Positions 10,674 to 19,900 of a stretch of DNA of 64,000 bases are shown here, piece after piece. The first letter of the stretch is position 1; the number at the start of each line of letters is the position of its first letter. The stretch is from Denitromonas halophila (GTDB taxonomy: Bacteria > Pseudomonadota > Gammaproteobacteria > Burkholderiales > Rhodocyclaceae): NCBI RefSeq assembly GCF_007625155.1, contig NZ_VMNK01000009.1, forward strand, positions 62,001 to 126,000. The letters run 5' to 3'. The position numbers and the translations under genes are program-made. The notes under the pieces were generated by a model, which was not told the origin of the DNA, searched no databases, and saw only the letters and a program-made list of their open reading frames with translations.

Positions 10674-10704
10674 AATGCCTCGACGATGTCGAGAAAGGCA
10701 TTTT
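10674..10704. other. Imperfect hairpin upstream of Pmra
   Basis: AATGCC at 10674-10679 pairs with GGCATT at 10697-10702, enclosing an inner CTCGAC-GAT-GTCGAG stem and followed on the plus strand by TTTTC. No plus-strand gene precedes it, so a terminator role is unclear. The rest of 10630-10833 holds no gene or other signal that I can support. Confidence 0.4.
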
Positions 10705-10816
10705 CTTAGCCAAATCAATGACAACGGGAATGTATTGGAGATTTCACGCGAAATGATCACGCCCGCATCGCCCCGCGGTGGGGAAAGGTGGGGGCATTTG
10801 ATTGATGCGTACGGAG

Positions 10817-10845
10817 AAAAAGGCGGGAAGTGGGAAGTCCGCCGA
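10817..10845 (-). terminator. Possible rnpB terminator
   Basis: On the minus strand GGCGG pairs with CCGCC about 12 bases later, followed by TTTTTC. The 5' arm of this stem overlaps helix P1 of RNase P RNA, so it would compete with it. The stem is short, hence modest confidence. Confidence 0.45.
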
Positions 10846-11286
10846 TAAGCCGGGTTCTGTCAAACGCCCTTGCGGGCGCCGGGCAGTCATTCCTCTCGGC
10901 GACGCGTTGCCACGCCGCTCTAGCAGCCTACCCGGGAGCGACGCGAGCCACGCCAATGCTCCCCTATTTGGCCTTGCCCCGGATGGGGTTTGCCATGCCG
11001 TCCGTGTCACCACGTCCGCGGTGGGCTCTTACCCCACCGTTTCACCCTGACCCGACATCTGCGGTCGTCGGCGGTTTATTTTCTGTTGCCACCCCGTGTC
11101 TGCTCGGGTTTCCCCACCGCAAGCGGCGCAGATCACAATCCACGAGATGATCACCCCTTCGGGCAATACTTTCCGTCGCTTTAGCCTTTCGGCGTATGGC
11201 GCCCGGCCGTTAGCCGGCATCCTGCTCTATGTGGCCCGGACTTTCCTCGATACGCTTGCGCGTGTCGCGACTGCCTGGCGAACTTC
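10834..11286 (-). ncRNA. rnpB: RNase P RNA, bacterial type A
   Basis: This is the catalytic RNA that removes tRNA 5' leaders. Read on the minus strand it begins GAAGTTCGCCAGGCAGTCGC and pairs its first ten bases with GGCGGACTTC at the 3' end (helix P1). The universal blocks are all present: AGGAAAGTCCGGGC near the 5' end, GCAACAGAAA, AAACCGCCGA, GGTAAGAGCCCACCG, GGCAAGGCCAAATAGGGG, GGGTAGGCTGC, GGAATGACTG and CAGAACCCGGCTTATCGG. Length is about 453 nt against 377 in E. coli; the excess lies in an insertion at about 11116-11200, between P8 and the conserved GGGGAAACCC. Confidence 0.95.
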
Positions 11287-11295
11287 CCGACGCGG

Positions 11296-11301
11296 ATTAT
11301 A
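11296..11301 (-). promoter_or_regulatory. rnpB promoter -10 element
   Basis: A perfect TATAAT on the minus strand lies 10 bp before the RNase P RNA 5' end, the right distance for a start at about 11287. It contains the TAA stop codon of the upstream DUF3025 gene. A 14-bp palindrome GCGAGCGCGCTCGC lies just upstream (11304-11317). No convincing -35 was found. Confidence 0.7.
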
Positions 11302-12160
11302 GCGCGAGCGCGCTCGCTTCCACGTCGGAGATTACGGGCGCCGGCGCGCGCGCGCCCAAGGGGCGGAACTGGGCCGTGTCTTCATAGAACTCACGCACCG
11401 CGTTTTCGCGCACCACGCCCGGAATGCCGAGCAGCGGCAACGGCGACAAATCGCGCGGCGAGACCAGCAATCCCTTGTCGGCCAATCGGTTCGCGAGCCA
11501 CGCATCGGCCCAGGCGGTTTGCTCCGACAAAGGCATCGACAGCACCGACTCGGGCACCGCAATGTAGATGGCTTTGGCACACAGTCCATTGAATGGTGTA
11601 CGCATCTGGTCGTAAGACGCGTGACCGAAAAGCAAAAATCGTGTCGTCGCCTTCACGCGGGCGCGTGCCCCCCAGAAAGCCGACAACCAGTCGTGACGGG
11701 CCATGGCCGCCAGCAAGGTATCGTCAGTTCCCAGCACCAGCATGCCGCACTCGTCGAACTGGGTGAGCGCGTCGCGCACTGGGCCGCGACCGCGCAACCG
11801 GGTCACACCCGCCAGCGCAGTCTCCTGCATGTGGCAGGCATTGAGCGCGGCTTTGGCGCGCGGAAACGCCGCCCACACCAGGGCATTGAAATAGTCGTGC
11901 CAATTGTCGTCTCGCGTGGCGACCTGCCCGCTGTCGAATACCGCCTGCTCGTAGTCGGCACTGATCGCGTCCGGCAGCACAAAGCGAATCGCCTCACCAC
12001 TGGCGCTTGCCAGGTCGGGGGTGGCCTGGGCGACCAGCCGGTTAAGCGCCAGCAGGCCGGGCAAACGATCACCGCTGCCTTCGAGCAACGCCGCCAGGGG
12101 CGCAAACAATGGCCACTTGGCCAGCGCCGCCGGCACGAGGTAGTCCGGGCGGTCGCTCAC
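11297..12160 (-). CDS. DUF3025 domain protein
   Basis: This 287-aa protein has no signal peptide or membrane helix. Features resembling the DUF3025 family of beta- and gammaproteobacteria include DNWHDYFNALVWAAFPRAK, GRGPVRDALTQFDECG and LLFGHASYDQM. The biochemical role of the family is unknown. Its ATG overlaps the stop of the preceding lipoprotein gene by 4 bp, so the two are probably translated together, downstream of pyrC. Its own stop codon lies inside the rnpB -10 element. Confidence 0.75.
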   Translation of the reverse strand: MSDRPDYLVPAALAKWPLFAPLAALLEGSGDRLPGLLALNRLVAQATPDLASASGEAIRFVLPDAISADYEQAVFDSGQVATRDDNWHDYFNALVWAAFPRAKAALNACHMQETALAGVTRLRGRGPVRDALTQFDECGMLVLGTDDTLLAAMARHDWLSAFWGARARVKATTRFLLFGHASYDQMRTPFNGLCAKAIYIAVPESVLSMPLSEQTAWADAWLANRLADKGLLVSPRDLSPLPLLGIPGVVRENAVREFYEDTAQFRPLGARAPAPVISDVEASALAL

Positions 12161-12579
12161 TTGTCGCCCGACGCGGGTTCAAACACCATGTCGCCATCGC
12201 GCATGCGGAAGCTGCCCACCAAGGCGCCGGGCGGCGTCGCAGGGGCATCGGCCCAGTCCTGCACCCGGCATTTCTCGGTACTGGCAAGATACCAGCGGCG
12301 CCCTTGCTGCAGCGCCCACAGCTGGTAGCCGGCTTCATAGACATTCATGACCGGCCCGTCGCCGCTGCCCGGCCAGATGCTGACGCGACGCTGACACTTG
12401 GGCAGGCGCGCGACAACAATGGCCTGCTCGACCTCGTCGGCCCAGAAATAGCGCTGCTCACGCATCAGCATCAGGGCGTGATCGGAACCCTCCACCTTGT
12501 AGGCGGTGGCGGAATTCTCGCAGCCGGCCAGACCCACCAGCATGAGCGGCAATAACAGGAGACGGCGGTCAAGCTTCAT
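12157..12579 (-). CDS. Small lipoprotein of unknown function
   Basis: This 140-aa product has a basic N-terminus (MKLDRRLLLLP), a hydrophobic stretch and the lipobox LAGC, so the mature protein should start at Cys20 and be lipid-anchored. The mature part contains two further cysteines (in PKCQRR and EKCRV) that could form a disulphide. I do not recognise a domain. It lies 15 bp after pyrC and overlaps the DUF3025 gene by 4 bp, so the three form one transcription unit. Confidence 0.7.
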   Translation of the reverse strand: MKLDRRLLLLPLMLVGLAGCENSATAYKVEGSDHALMLMREQRYFWADEVEQAIVVARLPKCQRRVSIWPGSGDGPVMNVYEAGYQLWALQQGRRWYLASTEKCRVQDWADAPATPPGALVGSFRMRDGDMVFEPASGDK

Positions 12580-12594
12580 AGTGTGCGTGGTGAA

Positions 12595-13629
12595 TCAGCT
12601 CAGTTGCCAGGCGACGGTGCCGCCGGCACGCAGCGGGATCAACGGGTCGTCTGGCAGATAGTCGAGTTGGGCTGGCACGGCGGTGTTGGCGCGTGTCAGC
12701 GTGAGGGTGTCGGTGTTGCGCGGCAGGCGATAGAAGTCGGGACCGAAGTGGCTGGCAAAGCCCTCGAGTCGATCCAGCGCACCGGCCGCATCGAAGGCTT
12801 CGGCATACAACTCGATCCCGGCGTTGGCGGTGTAGCAGCCAGCGCATCCGCAGGCCGATTCTTTGGCACCGCGCGCATGCGGGGCCGAATCGGTGCCGAG
12901 GAAAAACTTCGGATTGCCGGAGATGGCGGCCGCCACCAGCGCCTCACGATGTGTTTCGCGCTTGAGCACCGGCAGGCAGTAGTGATGCGGATTGATGCCG
13001 CCGGCGAAAATCGCGTTGCGGTTGAGCAGCAGGTGGTGCGCGGTGAGGGTTGCCCCCACGTTGGGGCCGGCTTCGGTCACGAACTGCGCCGCCTCGCGCG
13101 TGGTGATGTGCTCGAAGACGATACGCAACGCCGGGTAGTCTTTTGCCAGCGGCGCCAGCACTGTATCAATAAAGATACGCTCGCGATCGAAGATATCAAC
13201 GTCAGCATGGGTCACCTCTCCGTGAACACACAGCACCATGCCCGACTTTTCCATCCGTTCGAGCGCCGGGCGGACCTTGTCGATGGCGGTCACGCCGGCA
13301 TCCGAGTTGGTGGTCGCACCGGCCGGATAGAGCTTCACCGCAGGGATGAAGCCGGTCTGCAGGGCACGGTCGATTTCATCGGGCGCCGTATTGTCTGTGA
13401 GGTACAACGTCATCAACGGTTCGAACTTGAGACCGGCCGGCACAGCGGCGAGAATTCGGTCACGGTAGGCGCGCGCCTGCTCGGCATTGACCACCGGCGG
13501 GCGCAGGTTCGGCATGATGATGGCACGACCGAAGCGGCGCGCGGTGTCGGGCACAACCGCCGCCAGCGCGGCGCCGTCGCGCACATGCAGGTGCCAGTCA
13601 TCGGGGCGGGTAATGGTCAGTGTTTGCAT
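12595..13629 (-). CDS. pyrC: Dihydroorotase, type II (PyrC)
   Basis: PyrC cyclises carbamoyl-aspartate to dihydroorotate, the third step of pyrimidine synthesis. The 344-aa product has the zinc motif [10 protein letters not shown] at the N-terminus, [12 protein letters not shown] carrying the lysine expected to be carboxylated, VHGEV, FEHITT and [10 protein letters not shown]. This matches the homodimeric E. coli-type enzyme in length and motifs. A GAGG sequence precedes the ATG. It is the first gene of a unit with the lipoprotein and DUF3025 genes. Confidence 0.96.
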   Translation of the reverse strand: MQTLTITRPDDWHLHVRDGAALAAVVPDTARRFGRAIIMPNLRPPVVNAEQARAYRDRILAAVPAGLKFEPLMTLYLTDNTAPDEIDRALQTGFIPAVKLYPAGATTNSDAGVTAIDKVRPALERMEKSGMVLCVHGEVTHADVDIFDRERIFIDTVLAPLAKDYPALRIVFEHITTREAAQFVTEAGPNVGATLTAHHLLLNRNAIFAGGINPHHYCLPVLKRETHREALVAAAISGNPKFFLGTDSAPHARGAKESACGCAGCYTANAGIELYAEAFDAAGALDRLEGFASHFGPDFYRLPRNTDTLTLTRANTAVPAQLDYLPDDPLIPLRAGGTVAWQLS

Positions 13630-13659
13630 GCGTTAACCTCGCTTTTTTTGTCGGGCCGG

Positions 13660-13665
13660 ATTATA
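13660..13665 (-). promoter_or_regulatory. pyrC promoter -10 element
   Basis: A perfect minus-strand TATAAT lies about 31 bp before the pyrC ATG and contains the rsmI TAA stop. The implied leader is only about 24 nt. No clear -35 hexamer is seen at 16-18 bp. Confidence 0.5.
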
Positions 13666-14536
13666 GGCCCGTCTCGGCATTGGATTTGATGGCCAGCGCG
13701 CGCTGATAGAGCGCGTTCTTGGGCTGACCGGTAATTTCAGCGGCCAGCTTGGCCGCCGCGCTGGTCGGCATCTCGGCCAGCAATAACTTGAGCACCCGCT
13801 CGGCCTCGACATCCAGCCCCTCGACGGGCGTCGCGCCGGACACCAGCAACACGAACTCGCCGCGCTCGCGGTTACTGTCGGCATCCAGCCAGGCTTGCGC
13901 CTCGCCCAGCGGCAGGCGCGCAATCTCTTCGAAACGCTTGGTCAGCTCGCGGGCGACCACCAACTCGCGATCCGGGCCGAGCACCTCGGCCATGTCGCGC
14001 AGGCTGTCGCGCACCCGGTGCGGCGCCTCATAAAACACCGTCACATCCGTGCCCTCGCGCAGCGCTTCGAGCCGGCTGCGGCGTGCGCCCGACTTGGGCG
14101 GCAAAAAGCCGACAAAGTGAAAGCCGCCTTCGACAAACCCCGCCACCGACATCGCGGTCACCACGGCGCTCGGCCCCGGCACCGGCACCACCGGATGCCC
14201 CGCTGCACGCACTGCTGCGACCAGCCGGGCGCCAGGATCGGAGATGCCGGGCGTGCCGGCATCCGACACAAACGCCACCTGCTCACCGGCCGCGAGGCGC
14301 CCGATGATCTGCTCGGCCGCCCGGGCTTCATTGTGTTCATGCGCGGCCATCAAGGTGGCAGCGATGCCGTGGGCGCTGAGCAGCCCCTTGGTGTGGCGGG
14401 TGTCTTCCGCCGCCACCACATCGACCGCCCGCAGCACGGCCAGCGCGCGCAGGGTAATGTCCTGCAGATTCCCCATCGGCGTGGCCACCACATACAATGA
14501 CGGCGTCCTGGAAAGCGGTGATTCGTTGATGTCCAT
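13661..14536 (-). CDS. rsmI: 16S rRNA 2'-O-methyltransferase RsmI
   Basis: RsmI methylates the 2'-O of C1402 in 16S rRNA, the same nucleotide that RsmH modifies. The tetrapyrrole-methylase fold shows as LYVVATPMGNLQDITLRAL, AAEDTRHTKGLL and FVSDAGTPGISDPG, then YEAPHRV. The start chosen at 14536 (MDINESPL) gives 291 aa; another ATG at 14569 adds 11 codons. The chosen start shares the bases CATG with the putative yraN start on the opposite strand. The rsmI / yraN-diaA-dolP neighbourhood resembles E. coli yraL to yraP. Confidence 0.93.
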   Translation of the reverse strand: MDINESPLSRTPSLYVVATPMGNLQDITLRALAVLRAVDVVAAEDTRHTKGLLSAHGIAATLMAAHEHNEARAAEQIIGRLAAGEQVAFVSDAGTPGISDPGARLVAAVRAAGHPVVPVPGPSAVVTAMSVAGFVEGGFHFVGFLPPKSGARRSRLEALREGTDVTVFYEAPHRVRDSLRDMAEVLGPDRELVVARELTKRFEEIARLPLGEAQAWLDADSNRERGEFVLLVSGATPVEGLDVEAERVLKLLLAEMPTSAAAKLAAEITGQPKNALYQRALAIKSNAETGL

Positions 14537-14948
14537 GAAACGCCTGGCTCTGATGTGCAAGTCCGCCATTGTCGACCGCCTCGCCCCTCAACGGCAAGCC
14601 GCCGAACGCGGCCAGATCGCCGAACAGATGGCCGAGGCGCATTTGAACGCGGCGGGACTGCGCACGTTGGCGCGCAATTTCCGCTGCCGCGGCGGCGAAC
14701 TCGACCTGGTCTGCCGTGACGGCAAGACCCTGGTATTTGTGGAGGTCCGCCTGCGTGGACGCAGTGATTTTGGCGGCGCCGCGGCCAGCATCACACCGCG
14801 CAAGCAGGCGCGCATCGTGCTCGCCGCACGCCACTGGCTGGCCCAGGCCGGCCGGCTCGCCGACGCGCCCTGCCGCTTCGACGTGGTGTTGCTCGACGCG
14901 CTCGACAGCACCCGCATCGAGTGGATCCGCGGCGCCTTCGACACCTGA
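14535..14948 (+). CDS. yraN: YraN/UPF0102 family nuclease-like protein
   Basis: This is a small protein of the UPF0102 family, which has a restriction-endonuclease-like fold; its function is not settled. The core is RGQIAEQMAEAHL, ARNFRCRGGELDLVCRDG and LVFVEVRLRGRSDFGGAAASI; the E-x-D ... E-V-R pattern corresponds to the PD-(D/E)xK nuclease core. The ATG at 14535 gives 137 aa and an alternative at 14553 gives 131 aa. It leads a plus-strand set with diaA and dolP. Confidence 0.85.
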   Translation: MKRLALMCKSAIVDRLAPQRQAAERGQIAEQMAEAHLNAAGLRTLARNFRCRGGELDLVCRDGKTLVFVEVRLRGRSDFGGAAASITPRKQARIVLAARHWLAQAGRLADAPCRFDVVLLDALDSTRIEWIRGAFDT

Positions 14949-14959
14949 CGAGAATGTAA

Positions 14960-15634
<675 letters not shown>

Positions 15635-16258
15635 ATGAGTCAATCCCTGCGCCGTACCGTACTGACGCTGGCCCTGGTCGCTGGCGTTGTTCCAGCCCTG
15701 CAGGGCTGCTTCCCGCTGGTCGCCACCGGTGTTGGCACGGGTGCGCTGATGGTGTCGGACCGCCGCAGCTCCGGCGCCTATGTGGAAGACGAAGCCATCG
15801 AATGGAAAGCCGCCGCCCAGATCAAGGAGAAGCTCGGCGACCATGTGCACGTCAACATCACGTCCTACAATCGCAATGTGCTGCTCACCGGCGAGGCGCC
15901 TGATGCGGGGATGCGCGATCAGTTGCCGCGACTCATTTCGGTGGTGCCCAATGTGCGCGGCGTCACCAACGATGTGCAAGTTGCCGGCCACAGCTCGCTG
16001 ACCTCGCGCAGCAACGACGCCCTGATCACCTCCAAGGTGAAAGCCCGCATGATTGATTCGGCCAGCGTGCAAGCCAACCAAATCAAGGTGGTCACCGAAG
16101 GTTCGGCGGTGTACCTGATGGGGCTGGTGACCCAGCAAGAGGCCGATGCCGCGACCCAGGTGGCACGCACCACCGACGGCGTCAAAAAAGTGATTCGTGT
16201 CTTCGAGTACATCAGCGACGCCGAGGCCCGCCGGCTGGACCTGCTGCGCAACAACTGA
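15635..16258 (+). CDS. dolP: Outer-membrane BON-domain lipoprotein DolP (YraP)
   Basis: DolP is an envelope-integrity lipoprotein with two BON domains. The 207-aa product has a signal sequence and lipobox LQGC (Cys24), then two BON repeats: roughly residues 45-115 (AAAQIKEKL ... GEAPDAGMRDQ) and 125-200 (LITSKVKARMI ... VYLMGLVTQQEADAA). The ending EARRLDLLRNN is typical of the family. The AGGAG ribosome site lies inside the diaA 3' end, so the genes are coupled. A strong terminator follows. Confidence 0.92.
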   Translation: MSQSLRRTVLTLALVAGVVPALQGCFPLVATGVGTGALMVSDRRSSGAYVEDEAIEWKAAAQIKEKLGDHVHVNITSYNRNVLLTGEAPDAGMRDQLPRLISVVPNVRGVTNDVQVAGHSSLTSRSNDALITSKVKARMIDSASVQANQIKVVTEGSAVYLMGLVTQQEADAATQVARTTDGVKKVIRVFEYISDAEARRLDLLRNN

Positions 16259-16279
16259 GCCCACCCGTCGCCGCCCCCA

Positions 16280-16303
16280 ACCGCCCTCCGGGGCGGTTTT
16301 TTA
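16280..16303 (+). terminator. Rho-independent terminator after dolP
   Basis: ACCGCCC and GGGCGGT flank a short loop and are followed by a run of six to seven T residues. It ends the yraN-diaA-dolP unit just before the convergent lrp-type gene. Confidence 0.85.
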
Positions 16304-16314
16304 TTGCCGGCAGC

Positions 16315-16785
16315 TTATGGGGTCTCGGTATCGATCGGCAGCACCGTGTCGTACTTCACCTCCCGCAACACCACCGCGGTGCGCACATTGGCCACGCCGG
16401 CAATGGCAAAAATCTGCTTGTGCAGGAAGTGGTCGTAAGCCTTCATGTCGGGCACCACCACCTTCAGAATGTAGTCGGCGTCGCCGGTGGTCGAGTAACA
16501 CTCGATCACTTCCGGATGCGCCAGCACGGCCCGCTCGAATTCGTCGACTGCCGTGCCCACATGCCGTGCCAGCGTCACATGCGCCAACAGGCATTCCTTC
16601 AGGCCGATCGCCTCGCGGTCGAGCAACACCGTGTGGCGCCGAATCAGCCCCGCTTTTTCGATCTCCTTGAGGCGCCGCCAGCAGGGCGTGGATGACAAGC
16701 CCACCCGCGCGGAGATCTCCTGCACCGACTGACGCGCATCACGCTGCAGTTCCGCCAGAATGCGGCGCACAAATCGCTCGAGCAC
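16315..16785 (-). CDS. Lrp/AsnC family transcriptional regulator
   Basis: This is a DNA-binding regulator that responds to amino acids. The helix-turn-helix part is RRILAELQRDARQSVQEISARVGLSSTPCWRRLKEIEKAG and the RAM effector domain follows, with CYSTTGDADYILKV. The GTG at 16785 is chosen because GGAGG lies 6 bp upstream of it; the ATG two codons earlier (16791) directly abuts that GGAGG. That gives 156 aa. It is divergent from the indolepyruvate oxidoreductase gene, the obvious candidate target since that enzyme degrades aromatic amino-acid keto acids. Confidence 0.9.
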   Translation of the reverse strand: MLERFVRRILAELQRDARQSVQEISARVGLSSTPCWRRLKEIEKAGLIRRHTVLLDREAIGLKECLLAHVTLARHVGTAVDEFERAVLAHPEVIECYSTTGDADYILKVVVPDMKAYDHFLHKQIFAIAGVANVRTAVVLREVKYDTVLPIDTETP

Positions 16786-16799
16786 AAACATCCTCCAAA

Positions 16800-16813
16800 T
16801 TGATGCATATCAA
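16800..16813. promoter_or_regulatory. Perfect FNR/Anr box
   Basis: TTGATGCATATCAA fits TTGAT-N4-ATCAA at all ten defined bases. It lies 14 bp upstream of the Lrp-family start and 144 bp upstream of the oxidoreductase start. This allows repression of the regulator or anaerobic activation of the oxygen-sensitive oxidoreductase; no -10 is seen at the classical spacing. Confidence 0.7.
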
Positions 16814-16957
16814 GAACACAGACTCTCATTAATCCCCGCTCATCGGCAAGAGAGGAACGTACAGACCGTTCATCGCACCTAAACTTTCATCACCACAAAA
16901 CATGACGGGCGACATGGCCGGGCCTCCCCGGCAGTGATCGACCCCACGGAGAGAGAC

Positions 16958-19900
16958 ATGCGCCATCCCAAACCCTGGGTGAGCGCGCCGAACGCCCCGC
17001 TGGCCTTCCAGGCCGAGCCGGGCGCACCGCTGGCGCGCCCCGACTACACCCTGAGCGATGCCTTCGAGGCCGAGCATGGCGTCGTCTTCCTGACCGGCAT
17101 CCAGGCGTTGGTTCGTTTGCCGCTGATGCAGGCACAGCTCGACCGTAGCCACGGCCTCAACACCGCCGGCTTCATCAGTGGCTACCGCGGCTCGCCGCTG
17201 GGCGGCTACGACATCGCGCTGGGCAAGGCGCAAAAGCAGCTCGACGCGGCGGGCATCGCCTTCCAGCCGGCCATCAATGAAGAGCTCGGCGGCACCGCGG
17301 TGCTCGGCAGCCAGCAGGTCGAAACGGATGATCAGCGCACCGTCGATGGCGTGTTCGCCATCTGGTACGGCAAGGGCCCCGGCGTCGATCGCGCCGGTGA
17401 CGCGCTCAAGCATGGCAACGCCTACGGCGCGTCGCCCCATGGTGGCGTGCTGGCCGTGCTGGGCGACGACCACGGCTGCGTGTCCTCGTCGATGCCGCAC
17501 CAGAGCGATCTCACGCTCAAGGCCTGGCACATGCCGGTAATCCACCCCGGGAACGTCGCCGAATATCTGGAGTTCGGCCTCTACGGCTGGGCGCTGTCGC
17601 GCTTCTCGGGCAACTGGGTCGGCTTCAAAGCGATCTCGGAAGTGGTCGAGAGCGGCATGACGGTTGACCTCGACGCGGTGCGCCACGACTTCCCGCCGCC
17701 GGCCGACTACCCCCCGCCCGCCGGCGGCCTGCACTACCGCTGGCCCGACCTGCCCAGCCTGGCACTCGAAGCACGGTTGGTCGACAAGCTCGACGCGGTG
17801 CGCGCCTTCGCCAAGCACAACAGCATCGACCGCTGGATTCGCACCACACCAAACGCCACGCTCGGCATCGTCACCGTCGGCAAGGCGCATTTCGACTTCC
17901 TCGAAGTGCTGCGCCGGCTCGAACTCACGCTCGACGATCTGGCCGAGGCCGGCATCCGCCTCTACAAGGTCGGGCTGGTCTTCCCGCTCGAGCCGACGCG
18001 AATCGACATGCTGGTCGACGGCCTCGACGAAGTGCTGGTGATCGAGGAAAAGGCGCCGGTGGTCGAGGAGCAGATCCAGACCCTGCTGTTCAACCGCCGC
18101 GGCGGGCGAACGCGGGTGATCGGCAAGCACGACGCCGACGGCGCACCGCTCTTGTCGGCGCTGGGCGAGTTGCGCCCCTCGCGCATCATGCCGGCCTTCG
18201 CCCGCTGGCTGGCCGGCCACCGCCCGGCGCTCGACCGGCTCAGCCATGTGTGCGACTTCACCGCCCCCGAGGTGCTGTCGAATGCCGGCGACGCCGTGCG
18301 CCGCCTGCCCTACTTCTGCTCCGGCTGCCCGCACAACAGTTCCACCAAGGTGCCCGAGGGCTCGGTCGCCCAGGCCGGCATCGGCTGCCACTTCATGGCC
18401 TCGTGGATGGACCGCCAGACCACCGGCCTGATCCAGATGGGCGGCGAAGGGGCCGACTGGTCGGCCCACGCCCGCTTCACCCGTCGCCCGCATGTGTTTC
18501 AGAACCTCGGTGACGGCACCTATTTCCACTCGGGTAGCCTGGCCATCCGCCAGGCCATCGCCGCCCACGCCAACATCACCTACAAGATTCTCTACAACGA
18601 CGCGGTCGCCATGACCGGCGGTCAGGCCCACGATGGCGTGATCAGCGTCGAGCGCATCGCTCGTCAGGTCGAAGCCGAAGGCGTCAAGCGCCTCGCCGTA
18701 GTCAGTGACGAGCCGGAGAAATACGACGGCGCCGGTGCACTGTTTCCGCCCGGCACCACCTTCCATCACCGTAGCGAAATGGACGCCGTACAACGCACAC
18801 TTCGCGACATCGAAGGCGTCACCGCGCTGATCTACGACCAGACCTGCGCCGCCGAGAAACGCCGTAGGCGCAAGAAGCACGCCTACCCCGACCCGGACCG
18901 CCGCATCTTCATCAACCCCGAGGTGTGCGAAGGCTGCGGCGACTGCGGTACGCAGTCCAACTGCCTGTCGGTGATCCCGCTGGAGACGCCGCTCGGGCGC
19001 AAGCGCCAGATCGAGCAATCCTCCTGCAACAAGGACTTTTCCTGTGTGCAGGGCTTCTGCCCCAGCTTCGTCTCGGTGGCCGGCGCCACGCTCAAGAAGC
19101 GTGTCGGCAAGCTCGACGCGGCCACGCTCGACCACCTCATCCACGACCTGCCCACGCCGCACACGCATCTGGACGATGCGCCCTATGACCTGCTGATCAC
19201 CGGCGTCGGCGGCACCGGCGTAGTCACCGTCGGCGCGCTGGTATCGATGGCTGCCCACCTCGACGGCCTGGCCAGCTCGCAGCTCGACTTCATGGGCTTT
19301 GCGCAAAAAGGCGGCGCGGTGCTGGCCTTCATCCGCTGGGCGAAGACGCCGGAGTTGCTCAACCAGGTGCGCATCGACACCCAGCAGGCCGACCTGCTGC
19401 TCGCCTGCGACCTGGTGGTCGGCGCCTCGGCCGAAGCGCTGCAGACCGTGCGCCACGGCCGCACTCGCATCATCGCCAGCGAACACCAGAACCCCACCGA
19501 CCGCTTCGTGCGCGACCCGGACGCCCAGCTGCATGCCGACGCCCTGCTCGACAAGCTGCGCTTCGCCGCCGGCGACGAGGCCATGGAGTCGGTCGACGCC
19601 TACGACCTCGCCCTGCGCCTGCTCGGCGACGCGATCGGCGCCAATATCTTGCTGCTCGGCTATGCCTGGCAACGTGGCCGGGTACCGGTCTCGCTCGCCG
19701 CGTTGGAGCGCGCCATCGCCCTCAACGGCGTGGCGGTCGATACCAATCGCATGGCCTTCCACCTCGGCCGGCTGGCCGCCGAGAAGCCCGACGCGGTGCT
19801 CGAACTTGCCGAAGAGCCCGCCCACAAGACGCTGACGCTGGACGCGCTGATCGCCCATCGCGTGGCGCACCTCACCGCCTACCAGGACGCCGCCTACGCC

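Noticed and set aside
10830-11150. Short frames of 60-106 codons on both strands within 10.8-11.3 kb
   Set aside because: The interval matches RNase P RNA across all universal conserved blocks, including P1 pairing of its ends, so these frames are accidental.
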